Positions 17,401 through 25,643 of a DNA stretch of 64,000 bases are shown here, piece by piece. How positions within the stretch are numbered: the first letter of the stretch is position 1; each line of letters begins with the position of its first letter. The notes beneath the pieces were generated by a model, which had not been told where the DNA came from, made no database searches, and saw only the letters and a list, made by a program, of their open reading frames with translations. Source of the DNA: Saccharopolyspora erythraea (lineage in GTDB: Bacteria; Actinomycetota; Actinomycetes; Mycobacteriales; Pseudonocardiaceae); assembly GCF_018141105.1 (NCBI RefSeq), contig NZ_CP054839.1, positions 8,179,898 through 8,243,897 on the forward strand. Reading direction: 5' to 3'. The translations under genes and the position numbers were made by a program.

Positions 17401-17812
17401 GCGAGGAGGGGTCGTCATCGTCGTCGAACGACGGCGCCCAGGCACCGGTCCGCTCCTGCGGGGGCTCCGCCTCCGGCCAGGCCGGACCGCCGGGCGGCGG
17501 CGCCGGACGCTGCTGCCGGGTGCCCTGGTCCGGGCCGCCGCGGCCACCCGCGGGCGGCTCGCCAGGCCACTGCGGCCCTCCGGCAGGCGGCCTGCCCGGG
17601 GGCGCGCCCGGCGGTCCGCCGGGACGCCCCTGCCCGCGCGGCGGTTGCGGCGGACCCTGCGGCGGGCGAGCCTGGTCGCCGGGCCGCTGCGGCGGTCCCG
17701 GGCGTTGCGGAGCCGGTGGCGCGCTTCGGTCGTCGGGTCTGCCGAAGTCTCGACCGTCGTTGGGCTGCCGCGAGTGGCGGCCGCGGTCGCGGTCGTCACG
17801 CTCGTCGTTCAC
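14447..17812 (-). CDS. ponA: Bifunctional class A penicillin-binding protein PonA
   Basis: Membrane enzyme that polymerises (GT51) and cross-links peptidoglycan. The product has 1121 residues. Residues 1 to about 400 are a cytoplasmic, Pro/Gly/Gln-rich disordered tail with an Ala-Gly repeat tract (near 250-300) and an Asp/Tyr-rich segment. A single membrane helix (AAALMILVPTAVFAYGYFAW) is near 405-430. The transglycosylase has EDATFYQNPG (near 489) and GGSTLTQQYIKLD (near 520). The transpeptidase has PGSSFKPF with catalytic Ser near 757, KSVNTVF (near 818) and SKTGTHQ (near 952). The C-terminus is a Pro/Thr/Ser tail. The cytoplasmic tail is much longer than in M. tuberculosis PonA1. Neighbours (Rv0049-like, Rv0051-like) match the mycobacterial context. 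Confidence 0.96.
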   Translation of the reverse strand: MNDERDDRDRGRHSRQPNDGRDFGRPDDRSAPPAPQRPGPPQRPGDQARPPQGPPQPPRGQGRPGGPPGAPPGRPPAGGPQWPGEPPAGGRGGPDQGTRQQRPAPPPGGPAWPEAEPPQERTGAWAPSFDDDDDPSSLGDRLSGRDQGAGRGGGSGGGGNLDLPTTYSQQPPPPPAAGRQGPPPPPPGGQRPGQRPPAGGPQGPGGPQGPGAQQGPGGPGPEGQGPAGQGTRRVPPPPGRPPQAPPGEQPTENIPQHPGNRGDATRRGGAAAAGAAGAAALGAAAAGAGAAGAAGSGAAGAAGSGAAGAAGAAGQAAGGSAPEPKLLTHQESSGGYNYYADDVPPGDDVYDYDDPYTADAHDDGYDDYRDGDHADEDPDGDFDDPDDELMARKARKRKIWRRIRRSCYVAAALMILVPTAVFAYGYFAWPVPNPEATAAKTDQTITLNYANGEVMTRYTPNDGKPRKMIRDLRQEVSEPMRNATLAAEDATFYQNPGFDIMGIARSAYFMVSGGGVGGGSTLTQQYIKLDQDLTSKESPYVRKVKEVVLALKMTRERPKDEILMAYLNTAYYGRGAYGIDSAANAYFGKSPKDLNAAESAVLAGMVQRPTENDPRYDPVQGQERWEYVIGQMVKNNFVSKAERAGMTLPMTLERDEWRSTGSMSPNQRHVLKQALAELDKAGYNESTLSRGAFTINTTIDPAAQKAAEDAVAEGTKGQRPELKPALVAVDPKTGAIKAYHGGTEAGGFDYADAMQEPGSSFKPFVVTAGLEQGKGIGEVYDGSSPRTILGTPFANARGIKCDVPTSCGVREAMTKSVNTVFVDMAAKFGTPEVAKAAQQAGIPDKYNGKPSLRSSNGGVDAGIALGMYPVRTIDMASAYGTFANDGMRVKPRFVQSITSSSGAIELHQDWKPESAFSDDEDESKNIAANVTETLLNVAKEADLGLKGNRPVASKTGTHQYLDTENNSKAWMVGYTPQISAAVSLGANDAEHPVLPIKEPSGKAIYGSGVPGDIWQLFMNAYLEGKPVEKFDKAVPIGQYDTLPPPPPPTSAPPTTSAPPTTSAPPTSETSGSEEPSETQTSGERPCSPWFGCDDEENGGGDPNNGGPGNAVPPTRGREGGG

Positions 17813-17915
17813 GAGTTGGCCTCCAGGACAGGCGTCATGGGACGCCGGGCGATGCGTTCACGTCGGGGGTCCGCCGCACCGGGTGCGGATGGCCGCGCCG
17901 GGGGACACGGCCCGT

Positions 17916-18326
17916 TCACTCTGCCGCAGTCTTGCGCCGGGACCGGCGGTTGTTCAACCCGCCCGTCCCCAGGACGTACGACTGCACCAGGTGGTTCCAG
18001 CTACATGTGCGGCATACCTCTACGACATAGACGTTGAACTCTTCGAACATGGTCGCCATCCGGGCGAGTTCCTCCGGGGCCCGCGCCGACCCCGAAGCGT
18101 GCTTGAGCTCGTCGCCGAAGACCCACGAGACCAACGTCAGCGGCTCCTTGCGGCACACCGGGCAGGTCACGTCGCTGGGCTCACCATGGAACTTCGCGGC
18201 ACGCAGCAGGTACGGGCCGGCGTCGCAGACCTCCATCACCCCGACCCGGCCAGAGTGGACCTGCGCGAGCAGCGACCTGCGCTGCAACGCGTAATCCACC
18301 ACCTGCCGTTGGGTCCGCACGACCAC
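17916..18326 (-). CDS. DUF5318 zinc-ribbon-like protein (Rv0049-type)
   Basis: Conserved actinobacterial protein of unknown function, 136 residues, found next to ponA as in mycobacteria. CPVC and CRTC pairs about 50 residues apart (contexts DVTCPVCRKEPL and VEVCRTCSWNHLV) look like one zinc-ribbon site. The N-terminus is basic and helical (RTQRQVVDYALQRRSLLAQV), and the tail is basic (NNRRSRRKTAAE). The start is uncertain between two nearby GTG codons at 18326 and 18320. It lies about 100 bases upstream of ponA on the same strand and may be co-transcribed with it. Confidence 0.8.
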   Translation of the reverse strand: MVVRTQRQVVDYALQRRSLLAQVHSGRVGVMEVCDAGPYLLRAAKFHGEPSDVTCPVCRKEPLTLVSWVFGDELKHASGSARAPEELARMATMFEEFNVYVVEVCRTCSWNHLVQSYVLGTGGLNNRRSRRKTAAE

Positions 18327-18435
18327 AGGGTACGTGCCGGAGGCGAACGCTCCATGCGCCGTTCAGGGCAGCCACCGCGACCGCGCTGACCAGGTGTGTC
18401 GGGAACAGCACATCCCGACCGCCGAATTAGTCACC

Positions 18436-18454
18436 CGATATATCGGCGCGATAT
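18436..18454 (+). promoter_or_regulatory. Candidate PadR operator upstream of padR-ino1
   Basis: Two overlapping palindromes occur in AT-rich bases 46-64 upstream of the PadR start: CGATATATCG (18436-18445) and ATATCG-GCG-CGATAT (18440-18454). The position and dyad symmetry suit autoregulation by PadR. Confidence 0.55.
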
Positions 18455-18499
18455 GATGCCCCGTTGGCGAGCCGATCGTCCGGCCATGAGGAGGTGCGC

Positions 18500-19072
18500 A
18501 TGCTCGAGCTGGCCGTGCTGGGTCTGCTGCATGACGCCCCGATGCACGGTTACGAGTTGCGGAAGCGGCTGAACAGCCTGCTCGGAGCGTTCCGCGCCTT
18601 CTCCTGCGGAACGTTGTACCCGACGTTGCGCAGGCTGCTGCGGGCCGGGCTGATCGAGGAGGAGGCGTCCGGGCCGGGCAACGGCCTGGGAAGGCGCGCC
18701 AGGAGGGTGTACCGGCTCACCGCCGCGGGTGGACAGCGGTTCGCCGACCTGGTCGGGGACTGCGGTCCGCAGGCCTGCGACGACGACGCCTTCGGGGTGC
18801 ACGTGGCGTTCTTCTCGCGGACGCCTGCCGAGGTCAGGATGCGGATCCTGGAGGCGCGCAGGCGGCGGGTGGAGGAGCGCCGGGAGGGGCTGCGCTCGGT
18901 GCTGACCGGTGGTGGGCTGGACCACTACGCCACCGCGCTGCACGAGCTCGGCCTGGAACACAGCGAGCACGAGGTTCGCTGGCTCAACGAGATCATCGAG
19001 CACGAACGGGCGGGCTCGGACGCCGGCGGGCCAGTGGGAGGCCGGCGGGAATCGCGAGGACACGACAGATGA
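18500..19072 (+). CDS. PadR-family transcriptional regulator
   Basis: Winged-helix repressor, 190 residues, counterpart of Rv0047c. The N-terminal domain ([54 protein letters not shown]) is classical PadR. The C-terminal half is helical ([19 protein letters not shown], then [19 protein letters not shown]) and should form the dimer. The ATG at 18500 is preceded by GAGGAGG five bases away and is preferred to an upstream frame start at 18464. It overlaps or abuts ino1 within 25 bases, so the two are one operon. Palindromes at 18436-18454 are the likely operator. Confidence 0.9.
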   Translation: MLELAVLGLLHDAPMHGYELRKRLNSLLGAFRAFSCGTLYPTLRRLLRAGLIEEEASGPGNGLGRRARRVYRLTAAGGQRFADLVGDCGPQACDDDAFGVHVAFFSRTPAEVRMRILEARRRRVEERREGLRSVLTGGGLDHYATALHELGLEHSEHEVRWLNEIIEHERAGSDAGGPVGGRRESRGHDR

Positions 19073-19092
19073 CCAAGAAGGAGGGCCCTGCC

Positions 19093-20193
19093 ATGGGCGC
19101 AGACCGCCGCGGTGCAGGAGCGGTGCGGGTGGCGATCGTCGGGGTCGGCAACTGCGCGGCGTCGCTCGTGCAGGGTGTCCACTACTACGCCGACGCCGAT
19201 CCGGACACCCGGGTCCCGGGCCTGATGCACGTGCAGTTCGGCGACTACCACGTGCGTGACGTGCAGTTCGTCGCCGCGTTCGACGTCGACGCCAAGAAGG
19301 TCGGCCGCGACCTCTCCGAGGCCATCGTCGCCAGCGAGAACAACACCATCAAGATCGCCGACGTGCCGCCGCTGGGCGTGACCGTGCAGCGCGGGCACAC
19401 CTACGACGGTCTCGGCCGCTTCTACCGCGAGACGATCGAGGAGTCCGACGAGGAGCCGGCCGACATCGTCCGCGCGCTGCGCGAGGCCGAGGTCGACGTG
19501 CTGGTGTCCTACCTGCCGGTCGGCTCGGACGAGGCCGACAAGTTCTACGCCCAGGCCGCCCTCGACGCCGGCGTGGCCTTCGTCAACGCGCTGCCGGTGT
19601 TCATCGCCTCCGACCCGGAGTGGGCGAAGAAGTTCGCCGACGCCGGGGTGCCGATCGTCGGCGACGACATCAAGTCGCAGGTCGGGGCCACCATCACGCA
19701 CCGGGTGCTGACCAAGCTGTTCGAGGACCGCGGCGTGCACCTGGACCGCACGATGCAGCTCAACGTCGGCGGCAACATGGACTTCCTCAACATGAAGGAG
19801 CTGGAGCGGCTGGAGTCGAAGAAGACCTCCAAGACCCAGTCGGTCACCTCCCAGGTCCAGCGCGACCTCGGCAAGCGCAACGTGCACATCGGCCCGTCGG
19901 ACTACGTGCCGTGGCTCGACGACCGCAAGTGGGCCTACATCCGGCTGGAGGGCCGCGCCTTCGGCGACGTGCCGCTGAACCTGGAGTACAAGCTCGAGGT
20001 CTGGGACTCGCCGAACTCGGCGGGCATCATCATCGACGCCATCCGCGCCGCGAAGATCGCCAAGGACCGCGGCATCGGCGGCCCGGTCCTGTCGGCCTCC
20101 TCCTACTTCATGAAGTCGCCGCCGGAGCAGTACTCCGACTCCGCGGCCTACCAGGCCGTCGAGGACTTCATCGACGGCAAGCGCGAGAACTGA
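19093..20193 (+). CDS. ino1: Inositol-3-phosphate synthase
   Basis: NAD-dependent isomerase converting glucose-6-phosphate to 1L-myo-inositol-1-phosphate, the first step to inositol, phosphatidylinositol, PI-mannosides and mycothiol. It has 366 residues. The Rossmann motif [16 protein letters not shown] is at about 9-24. Later family segments include [28 protein letters not shown] (with the catalytic lysine region), [11 protein letters not shown] and [14 protein letters not shown]. The ATG at 19093 is preferred to one at 19069, because AAGGAGGG lies 7 bases before it. It follows PadR closely and ends at a strong terminator, as in the Rv0046c-Rv0047c pair. Confidence 0.96.
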   Translation: MGADRRGAGAVRVAIVGVGNCAASLVQGVHYYADADPDTRVPGLMHVQFGDYHVRDVQFVAAFDVDAKKVGRDLSEAIVASENNTIKIADVPPLGVTVQRGHTYDGLGRFYRETIEESDEEPADIVRALREAEVDVLVSYLPVGSDEADKFYAQAALDAGVAFVNALPVFIASDPEWAKKFADAGVPIVGDDIKSQVGATITHRVLTKLFEDRGVHLDRTMQLNVGGNMDFLNMKELERLESKKTSKTQSVTSQVQRDLGKRNVHIGPSDYVPWLDDRKWAYIRLEGRAFGDVPLNLEYKLEVWDSPNSAGIIIDAIRAAKIAKDRGIGGPVLSASSYFMKSPPEQYSDSAAYQAVEDFIDGKREN

Positions 20194-20220
20194 ACCCCGC
20201 GCGGGAACCGGCCCGTCACG

Positions 20221-20256
20221 CGAAGACCGCCGGAGGCGTGCCTCCGGCGGTCTTCG
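20221..20256. terminator. Bidirectional terminator between ino1 and GGDEF gene
   Basis: CGAAGACCGCCGGAGGC (20221-20237) and its exact complement (20240-20256) form a 17-bp stem with almost no loop, between two convergent genes. Confidence 0.8.
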
Positions 20257-20278
20257 CTGTTCGTGGGCTCAGCGGCGC

Positions 20279-21130
20279 TCAGCGCTGCAACTGCTGTTCG
20301 GCTCGGGCGAGCACGGAGTGCACGGAGGCGTGGCCGTCGGTGGTGACCCACGACACGCGCAGGCCCGGGCGCACGCGCCGGCGCCCGATCCGCATCGGCC
20401 ACCCGGCGGTCTGGCGGATCTGCTCGGCGATCTCCTCGCCGGTGCCGCTGGGGTGCTCGGCGATCACCGCGAACTCGTCGCCGCCGTAGCGGGCGACCGT
20501 GCGGTCGTCGCTCATGCCGTCGCGCAGCCGCGCCGCGAGCGTGGTGAGCAGCTCGTCACCGCGTTCGAAGCCGTGCTGCTGGTTGAACTCGGCGAGCCGG
20601 TGGACGTCGACCAGCACCAGCGTGGCCAGCGTGCCGCCGAGCCGGGCGCGCACCAGCGACTGCTCGAGCCGGTCGAGCAGCAGGATGCGGCCGGGCAGGC
20701 CGGTCAGCGGGTCGATCAGGCCGCGGCTGTGCGGCACGTCGGTCTGCACCGGTTGCAGCAGCATCAGCACGCGGCTGTGCCCCTGCACGCGGACCGCGTG
20801 GTAGTCCACCCACAGCCGGCTCTGCGCGCGACCGCCGCGCACGATCACCATGGGCATGGACAGCGGTGACCCGGCGCGCAGTACCTGACCTGCGAGCTCG
20901 GACCAGTCAGGCATCGGCGCACCGGTGTCGTCGCGGGCCTGCCAGTCCTCCGGCCGGGTCCCGGTGAGCACGTCGGACCTGGCCAGCTGCAGCAGTTCCG
21001 CGGCCACGTCGTTGGTGGCCAGCACCTGACCGCGGTGATCGGTGAGCAGGACGCCGACGGTCAGCCCGGTGATGAGTTCATCCCAGACCGGCGTGAGCTG
21101 AGCCGGTGTGGCCACATCGAGGACACTCAT
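20279..21130 (-). CDS. PAS-GGDEF protein (putative diguanylate cyclase)
   Basis: Likely cytosolic synthase of cyclic di-GMP, 283 residues, without membrane segments. A PAS-like sensory region covers about residues 15-125 (WDELITGLTVGVLLTDHRGQ). The GGDEF domain starts at LIDPLTGLPGRILLLDRLEQ. The active-site loop YGGDEFAV is intact, with GGDEF at residues 216-220. The inhibitory RxxD site five residues upstream is absent (SDDR instead), so product inhibition is not expected. The ATG at 21130 follows GGAGGAGG. An earlier in-frame start at 21244 would add low-quality sequence. It is divergent from a GT87 glycosyltransferase. Confidence 0.88.
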   Translation of the reverse strand: MSVLDVATPAQLTPVWDELITGLTVGVLLTDHRGQVLATNDVAAELLQLARSDVLTGTRPEDWQARDDTGAPMPDWSELAGQVLRAGSPLSMPMVIVRGGRAQSRLWVDYHAVRVQGHSRVLMLLQPVQTDVPHSRGLIDPLTGLPGRILLLDRLEQSLVRARLGGTLATLVLVDVHRLAEFNQQHGFERGDELLTTLAARLRDGMSDDRTVARYGGDEFAVIAEHPSGTGEEIAEQIRQTAGWPMRIGRRRVRPGLRVSWVTTDGHASVHSVLARAEQQLQR

Positions 21131-21208
21131 TCGGCCCCCTCCTCCCCACCAAACGGAGCAGTCCGTTCGAGCCTCCCCTTCCGGTGGGTCCGAATTCAAG
21201 GGCACAGC

Positions 21209-21228
21209 TACCACCCGTAACGGTGGTA
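21209..21228. promoter_or_regulatory. Inverted repeat in the divergent GGDEF/GT87 promoter
   Basis: TACCACC (21209-21215) and GGTGGTA (21222-21228) flank six bases in the 336-base gap between the divergent starts at 21130 and 21467. It could be an operator. Nothing else was recognised in that gap, and no gene is supported there. Confidence 0.35.
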
Positions 21229-21466
21229 TTACGAAACCGCGCATGACGCAGTGTCAGTGGGCGTCCAGCCCTCCGCGCGACCTTGCTCACCCGATCCTGC
21301 GATCTTGGCGGGGAACCGGGCGCGTCTGCCGGGTTTCCCGCGGCTGAAAACCCGTCGGACACCGCCGCCGCGCGCCCGGATACCGCGCCGGCCACGACCT
21401 CCCGGCCTCTACCCTGGTCGGGGCCGCCGAGCCGCGGCGGCAGCGGCGAAGACCTGATGGGGAGAT

Positions 21467-22762
21467 GTGCCGGTGACTGGATCCGAACCCGCCGAGCGCG
21501 GCCTGCGCGAGCGGTTGCGCGAGCAGCGCCCACTGCTGGTGGTGATCGCGGTCGCCGAGCTGATCGCCGTGATCCTGGTGTCAACCATCAACCCGCACGA
21601 CCACATCGACGGCGAGGTGTACCGGCTGGGGGCGAAGGCGCTGCTGGCGGGCCGGGACGTCTACGGCGACCTGCCCGCCACCGAGTCCGGGCTGAGCCTG
21701 CCGTTCATCTACCCGCCGTTCGCCGCGATCCTGTTCGCGCCGCTGGCGCTGGTCCCCAAGGTCGTCTCGACGGCGGCGATCATGCTGGTCAGCCACCTCG
21801 CGCTGCTGGTCACGCTGTACGTGGTGCTGAGCGCGTCGACGTTCCTGCTCGCCCACCGGGACAAGGTGCTGCTGGTGACCGCGGCGGTGCTGCCGCTGGC
21901 CACCATCACCGAGCCGGTGATGGAGACGCTCACCTACGCCCAGATCAACATCGTGCTGATGGCGCTGGCGGCCGTCGACTGCCTGTGGCGGGTGGACGGC
22001 GAGCGCAGGCTGCCGTACCCGCGCGGGCTGCTGATCGGGATCGCCGCCGGGCTGAAGCTGACCCCGGCGGCGTTCCTGCTGTTCCTCGTCCTGCGGCGGG
22101 ACGGGCGCACGATCATCACCGCGGCCCTGACGTTCGTGGCGACCGCGCTGCTGGGCTTCGCGGTGACCTTCGCCAACGCCCGCGAGTTCTGGACGCGCGA
22201 GGTGTTCTCCACCAGCAACGTCTCGTTCGGCCCCAAGTTCACCGGTGACGCCACGGTCTACGCGGGCAACCAGTCGCTTCGCTCGCTGCTGACCAAGCTG
22301 GGGGTGCCTGCGCCGACGGTGTTCTTCGTGCTGCTCGCCGCGGTGGTCCTGGCGCTGGCGGTGGCCGGGATGCTGCACGCGATCCGGCAGCGCGACCTCC
22401 CGATGGCGATCACGATCAACGGGGTGCTGGCGCTGCTGGTGTCACCGATCTCCTGGTCGCACCACTGGGTGTGGGCGATCCCGGCGCTGCTGCTGCTGGC
22501 GGGCGGTGCGTTCACCCGGCGGGACTGGCCACTGCTGCTGGCCACGACGCTCGCGGCCGGGTTCTTCACCCTCGGCCCGCACTGGAAGGTGCCGCAGGGC
22601 CAGGGCAGGGAGCTGCGCTGGAACTTCTTCGAGCACCTCATCGGCAACTCCTACGTCTACTTCGGCCTGGCGTTCCTGGTCTACGGCGCCGCGCTCTGGT
22701 GGCGGGGCCGGCGCGGAGCGACGGCGGTGCAGCCGCAGGCGAGTGCGACGCCCGTGGGCTGA
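21467..22762 (+). CDS. GT87-family polyprenol-phosphate-mannose-type glycosyltransferase
   Basis: Integral membrane alpha-mannosyltransferase of the DUF2029/GT87 kind, 431 residues, 10 or more hydrophobic segments. After the first helix, the conserved acidic loop reads DHIDGEVYRLGAKALLAGRD. Further family features are LPFIYPPFAAILFAPL, AGLKLTPAAFLLF and SPISWSHHWVWAIPALLLL. The family transfers mannose from a lipid carrier onto PI-mannosides or lipomannan on the outer membrane face (PimE, Rv2181). The exact acceptor is not predictable. The start is GTG 21467, with GTG 21473 an alternative, after a GGGGAG site. It ends at a strong bidirectional terminator. Confidence 0.87.
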   Translation: MPVTGSEPAERGLRERLREQRPLLVVIAVAELIAVILVSTINPHDHIDGEVYRLGAKALLAGRDVYGDLPATESGLSLPFIYPPFAAILFAPLALVPKVVSTAAIMLVSHLALLVTLYVVLSASTFLLAHRDKVLLVTAAVLPLATITEPVMETLTYAQINIVLMALAAVDCLWRVDGERRLPYPRGLLIGIAAGLKLTPAAFLLFLVLRRDGRTIITAALTFVATALLGFAVTFANAREFWTREVFSTSNVSFGPKFTGDATVYAGNQSLRSLLTKLGVPAPTVFFVLLAAVVLALAVAGMLHAIRQRDLPMAITINGVLALLVSPISWSHHWVWAIPALLLLAGGAFTRRDWPLLLATTLAAGFFTLGPHWKVPQGQGRELRWNFFEHLIGNSYVYFGLAFLVYGAALWWRGRRGATAVQPQASATPVG

Positions 22763-22779
22763 CCGGGAAGACGGCATGA

Positions 22780-22815
22780 AAAAGCCGGGGCGGGAGAACT
22801 CCCGCCCCGGCTTTT
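22780..22815. terminator. Bidirectional terminator between convergent genes
   Basis: AAAAGCCGGGGCGGGAG (22780-22796) and its exact complement (22799-22815) form a 17-bp stem with a 2-base loop, with A and T runs at the outer ends so that it works in both directions. Confidence 0.88.
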
Positions 22816-22827
22816 CGTCGTCGTGGA

Positions 22828-24282
22828 TCAGATGCGGCTGAACACCACGGTGTCGACGAGGTCCTCGTTCCGGCGCGGCTCGCTCGCCGGGAGGGTAGCG
22901 GCGGTGCGCACCGGCATCAGGTTCGGCACGGTGGCCCAGTCCGCCGCCGCGGCGAAGTCCGACGGGGCGTCCAGCAGCGGCAGCGCCATGCCGGTCACCT
23001 CGCTGGGGGCGAGAGCGGAACGGAACGGGTTCTCGGTCACCATGCGCTCGACCGGCAGCGCCGCCGTCAGGTCGTCGACGGTGACGACCTCGACCGGGGA
23101 CGCCGCGGGGTTGGTCGCGAACTCCGAACGGGGAGCGGCGTCGCCGGCGAGCGCATCGGTGATGCGGCTGACCGCGGGCGCCGACGTCGAGCCGCCGCCG
23201 AGGGCGTGCAGCTCGCCGAGCGCGGGCAGCGGAGCCTCGACGGGGTCACCGCTGCGGGGGGTGGCGCCGTGCGGGGCGAGGCTGAGCAGCGCCATCGGCG
23301 GCAGGGACGGCACGTCGGCGGCCGCCTCCTGGTGCCGGCCCGGCACGGTCAGCGGGATGATCTCCTTGGACGACGCGGCCGGGGCAGGCGGCAGCACCTC
23401 GAGCGAGTCCTCGACCAGCCGGTGCGGCACGTCGATCAGGTGCTGGTCGGCACCGGGCAGCTCGGCGGAGGTGAGGTCCAGCTCCTCCTCGGGCTCCACC
23501 AGCGGTGCCGCGAGCGCGTGGCTGCGCTCCCGCGCCTCCTGCCACAGCTCGACGATGCCGTCCGCCCGTTCGAAGTGCTCGACCACGGCCGGGTCCGAAG
23601 TGGGGATCACGAGCTCGTGAGCGACATCCTGGCCCGCACCCGGTCGAAACGCACCCTCCTGGAGGTGGTGCGCGCCGCTCTGCACGACATCACCGATCGG
23701 GCCCGTCCAGCTCAGCGAGCGGTGGAAGCCCTCGGCCGGGGTGCCGACCGGGCCGCCGCCGCGCTCCGGCTGCGCGCCGGTGGGCAGCAGTCCGAAGAGG
23801 ACGTTGGACTGACCGCCCTGCGTGTCGACCGCGCGGGCGTCGGCGGTGTCGGCGACCCAGCCGGCGAGCTCCATGCGGCGGACGGGCTGCTGCGCGGAAA
23901 CCCAGTGCGGGGCGCCGATGATCGGCATCTCCTGGGTGGGCGCCTCGTCGAGGGCGGCCACCACGTCGCGCAGCGGGTCCAGAGTGCCGAGCATGGTGGT
24001 GGTGCGGGCATCGGCGGAGCGGTGGTCGACGAGCGGCCTGTTGTAGACGACCGTGTCCGAGGAAGCGGATTCGTCGGGGAACAGCTCCCCCGCGAAGCAC
24101 GCTTGGTGCCGGGGCGTGTCTTCGCCGAAGCCGTCGATCGCGGGCGGCAGCAACGACTCTCCCAGAGACGAGGCCGGACGGTCGGGGCAGGTCTCGGCGG
24201 CCGACGCGACCCCCGTTCCGGCGGCCAGCATGCCCCCGGTGACCAGCGCGGCCTGCACGCCGCGCTTCGCCCAAGTCTGCAT
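22828..24282 (-). CDS. Large secreted protein of unknown function
   Basis: A 484-residue exported protein. The N-terminus MQTWAKRGVQAALVTGG plus the Ala-rich end at ASAAET is a clear signal peptide of a type recurrent among Pseudonocardiales secreted proteins. The mature part is Pro/Ala/Glu-rich with no recognised enzyme motif and only two cysteines near its start (ETCPDRP and HQACFAG), which could form a disulfide. No sorting signal or membrane anchor is seen at the C-terminus. The ATG at 24282 follows GGAGGAGAG. It is on the same strand as, and downstream of, another secreted protein at 24507, so the two may act together at the cell surface. Confidence 0.7.
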   Translation of the reverse strand: MQTWAKRGVQAALVTGGMLAAGTGVASAAETCPDRPASSLGESLLPPAIDGFGEDTPRHQACFAGELFPDESASSDTVVYNRPLVDHRSADARTTTMLGTLDPLRDVVAALDEAPTQEMPIIGAPHWVSAQQPVRRMELAGWVADTADARAVDTQGGQSNVLFGLLPTGAQPERGGGPVGTPAEGFHRSLSWTGPIGDVVQSGAHHLQEGAFRPGAGQDVAHELVIPTSDPAVVEHFERADGIVELWQEARERSHALAAPLVEPEEELDLTSAELPGADQHLIDVPHRLVEDSLEVLPPAPAASSKEIIPLTVPGRHQEAAADVPSLPPMALLSLAPHGATPRSGDPVEAPLPALGELHALGGGSTSAPAVSRITDALAGDAAPRSEFATNPAASPVEVVTVDDLTAALPVERMVTENPFRSALAPSEVTGMALPLLDAPSDFAAAADWATVPNLMPVRTAATLPASEPRRNEDLVDTVVFSRI

Positions 24283-24506
24283 GTAACTCTCCTCCACGAT
24301 ATTTCCCCACCAGGGGGATGAAAATCAACTGTCAGGGGGATGCCGTCATCAGATGTTGATCACGTCTGCGCGGCTGGTGGTCTTGCCGGGAACCCGTCCT
24401 CGGCTTTCGCCTGCAAAGGCGGCCGGACGCTCAATTCCCCGGAAATCAAATGGAATATGACAACGCGCATATGTCACGCCGAGTCGGCGGACTTGGGAGG
24501 GCGATG

Positions 24507-25400
24507 TCAGTCGGGCGTGATGCCGGGCTGCGGGACCGGCCTGCCGGTCAGCGCCGGTGCGGCGCCGCGCGCGGACACGCGGGTGAACGCGGCAGCACTG
24601 CTCGGACCGCTGGGGTGCCAACCGATTCCGACACCGTTGTGGTGTCCGTCGGCGGCGTTGCCGCTCCCGGCCGAGCCGGGTGCGGAGACTGGAATGGTGA
24701 AAGGCCGGGGCTTGGCCGGGATCTGCCGCGGACGCGGCGTTTCCGAATCACCGTCGGCCGAAGCCGATTCCCCGTGCTGGTTTTCGGCGCCGGGTCGCGC
24801 ACTGCGCTCGGCGGCACCCGAAACGTCCACAATGGCCGGAGCCTGTGGTGCGGGCGGCAGCGCCGGGCCGGTGCCCGGCGGGAGCTGCGGAGCCCGCGCA
24901 GGCGGATGGGTGTGCTGCACCGGGAACTCACCGCGCAGCAGCAGCGGACGGCTCAGCTCGGCGATTCCGCGGCCGACGGTGTGCGACACCTGCTCGGCGC
25001 GGTGGCCGGAGGAGGTCACCGCCGAGTCCGCGACCCGCTGCACCGGCTCGACGGCGGTCTCGTGCAGCGCCTGCGCGACCGGTTCCGCCGGGACGAGCAG
25101 CTCGCGCGCCCCTGAACCGTCGACCAGTCCGGACCCGTCGACCAGCGCGGCCGGGTCGAGCCCGGGCAGACCGAAGTCCGACGGGCCGTCTGCGGCCGCG
25201 GGGGTGAGCCGGTGCTGCCCGCCGACGACGTCCACGACGGACGGCAGCGGCGGAAGCGGTGCGAGCTCGACGGCCTCGGCAGGCGAACCCGCCAGCCACG
25301 CCGCGGAAGAGCCTGCGACCGCCGCGCCCGCGACGACCAGCACCCGGGAGAGCAACCGCAAGCCGCGGCCATCCCGCGGTTCCCGGTCGGCTTCCGGCAT
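24507..25400 (-). CDS. Secreted proline-rich protein of unknown function
   Basis: A 297-residue protein. After a charged start (MPEADREPRDGRG) it has a signal-type hydrophobic segment (LLSRVLVVAGAAVAGSSAAW) ending near AGSPAEA. The mature part is rich in Pro, Ala, Gly and Ser, with a central region (ETAVEPVQRVADSAV) and a long disordered C-terminal half. It contains no cysteine in the mature region, no catalytic motif and no anchor. The start ATG at 25400 is preceded by GAGGAGGCGGAG. The composition overlaps with that of the secreted protein downstream at 22828, 224 bases away. The function is unknown. Confidence 0.65.
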   Translation of the reverse strand: MPEADREPRDGRGLRLLSRVLVVAGAAVAGSSAAWLAGSPAEAVELAPLPPLPSVVDVVGGQHRLTPAAADGPSDFGLPGLDPAALVDGSGLVDGSGARELLVPAEPVAQALHETAVEPVQRVADSAVTSSGHRAEQVSHTVGRGIAELSRPLLLRGEFPVQHTHPPARAPQLPPGTGPALPPAPQAPAIVDVSGAAERSARPGAENQHGESASADGDSETPRPRQIPAKPRPFTIPVSAPGSAGSGNAADGHHNGVGIGWHPSGPSSAAAFTRVSARGAAPALTGRPVPQPGITPD

Positions 25401-25643
25401 CTGGTCTCCGCCTCCTCGGCGTCGCTGCTGGCGGCCATGTGACGGGCGTGCCGTTCGGCTCGGCCCGTGCGCCCGGTGGGCGCCGACGGCGAGCCTGCCA
25501 AAGCAGGACCGGATTACGCATCCGCAGCGCGACAACATCGCTACATCGTGTGATCGCGTGCGCCTGAGAAGTGCCGCGGCTCACCGACCGCGGATCGTCT
25601 TTTCCTCCTCCGGCAGGACCCGTCCCGGCGATACGGTTGCGGG

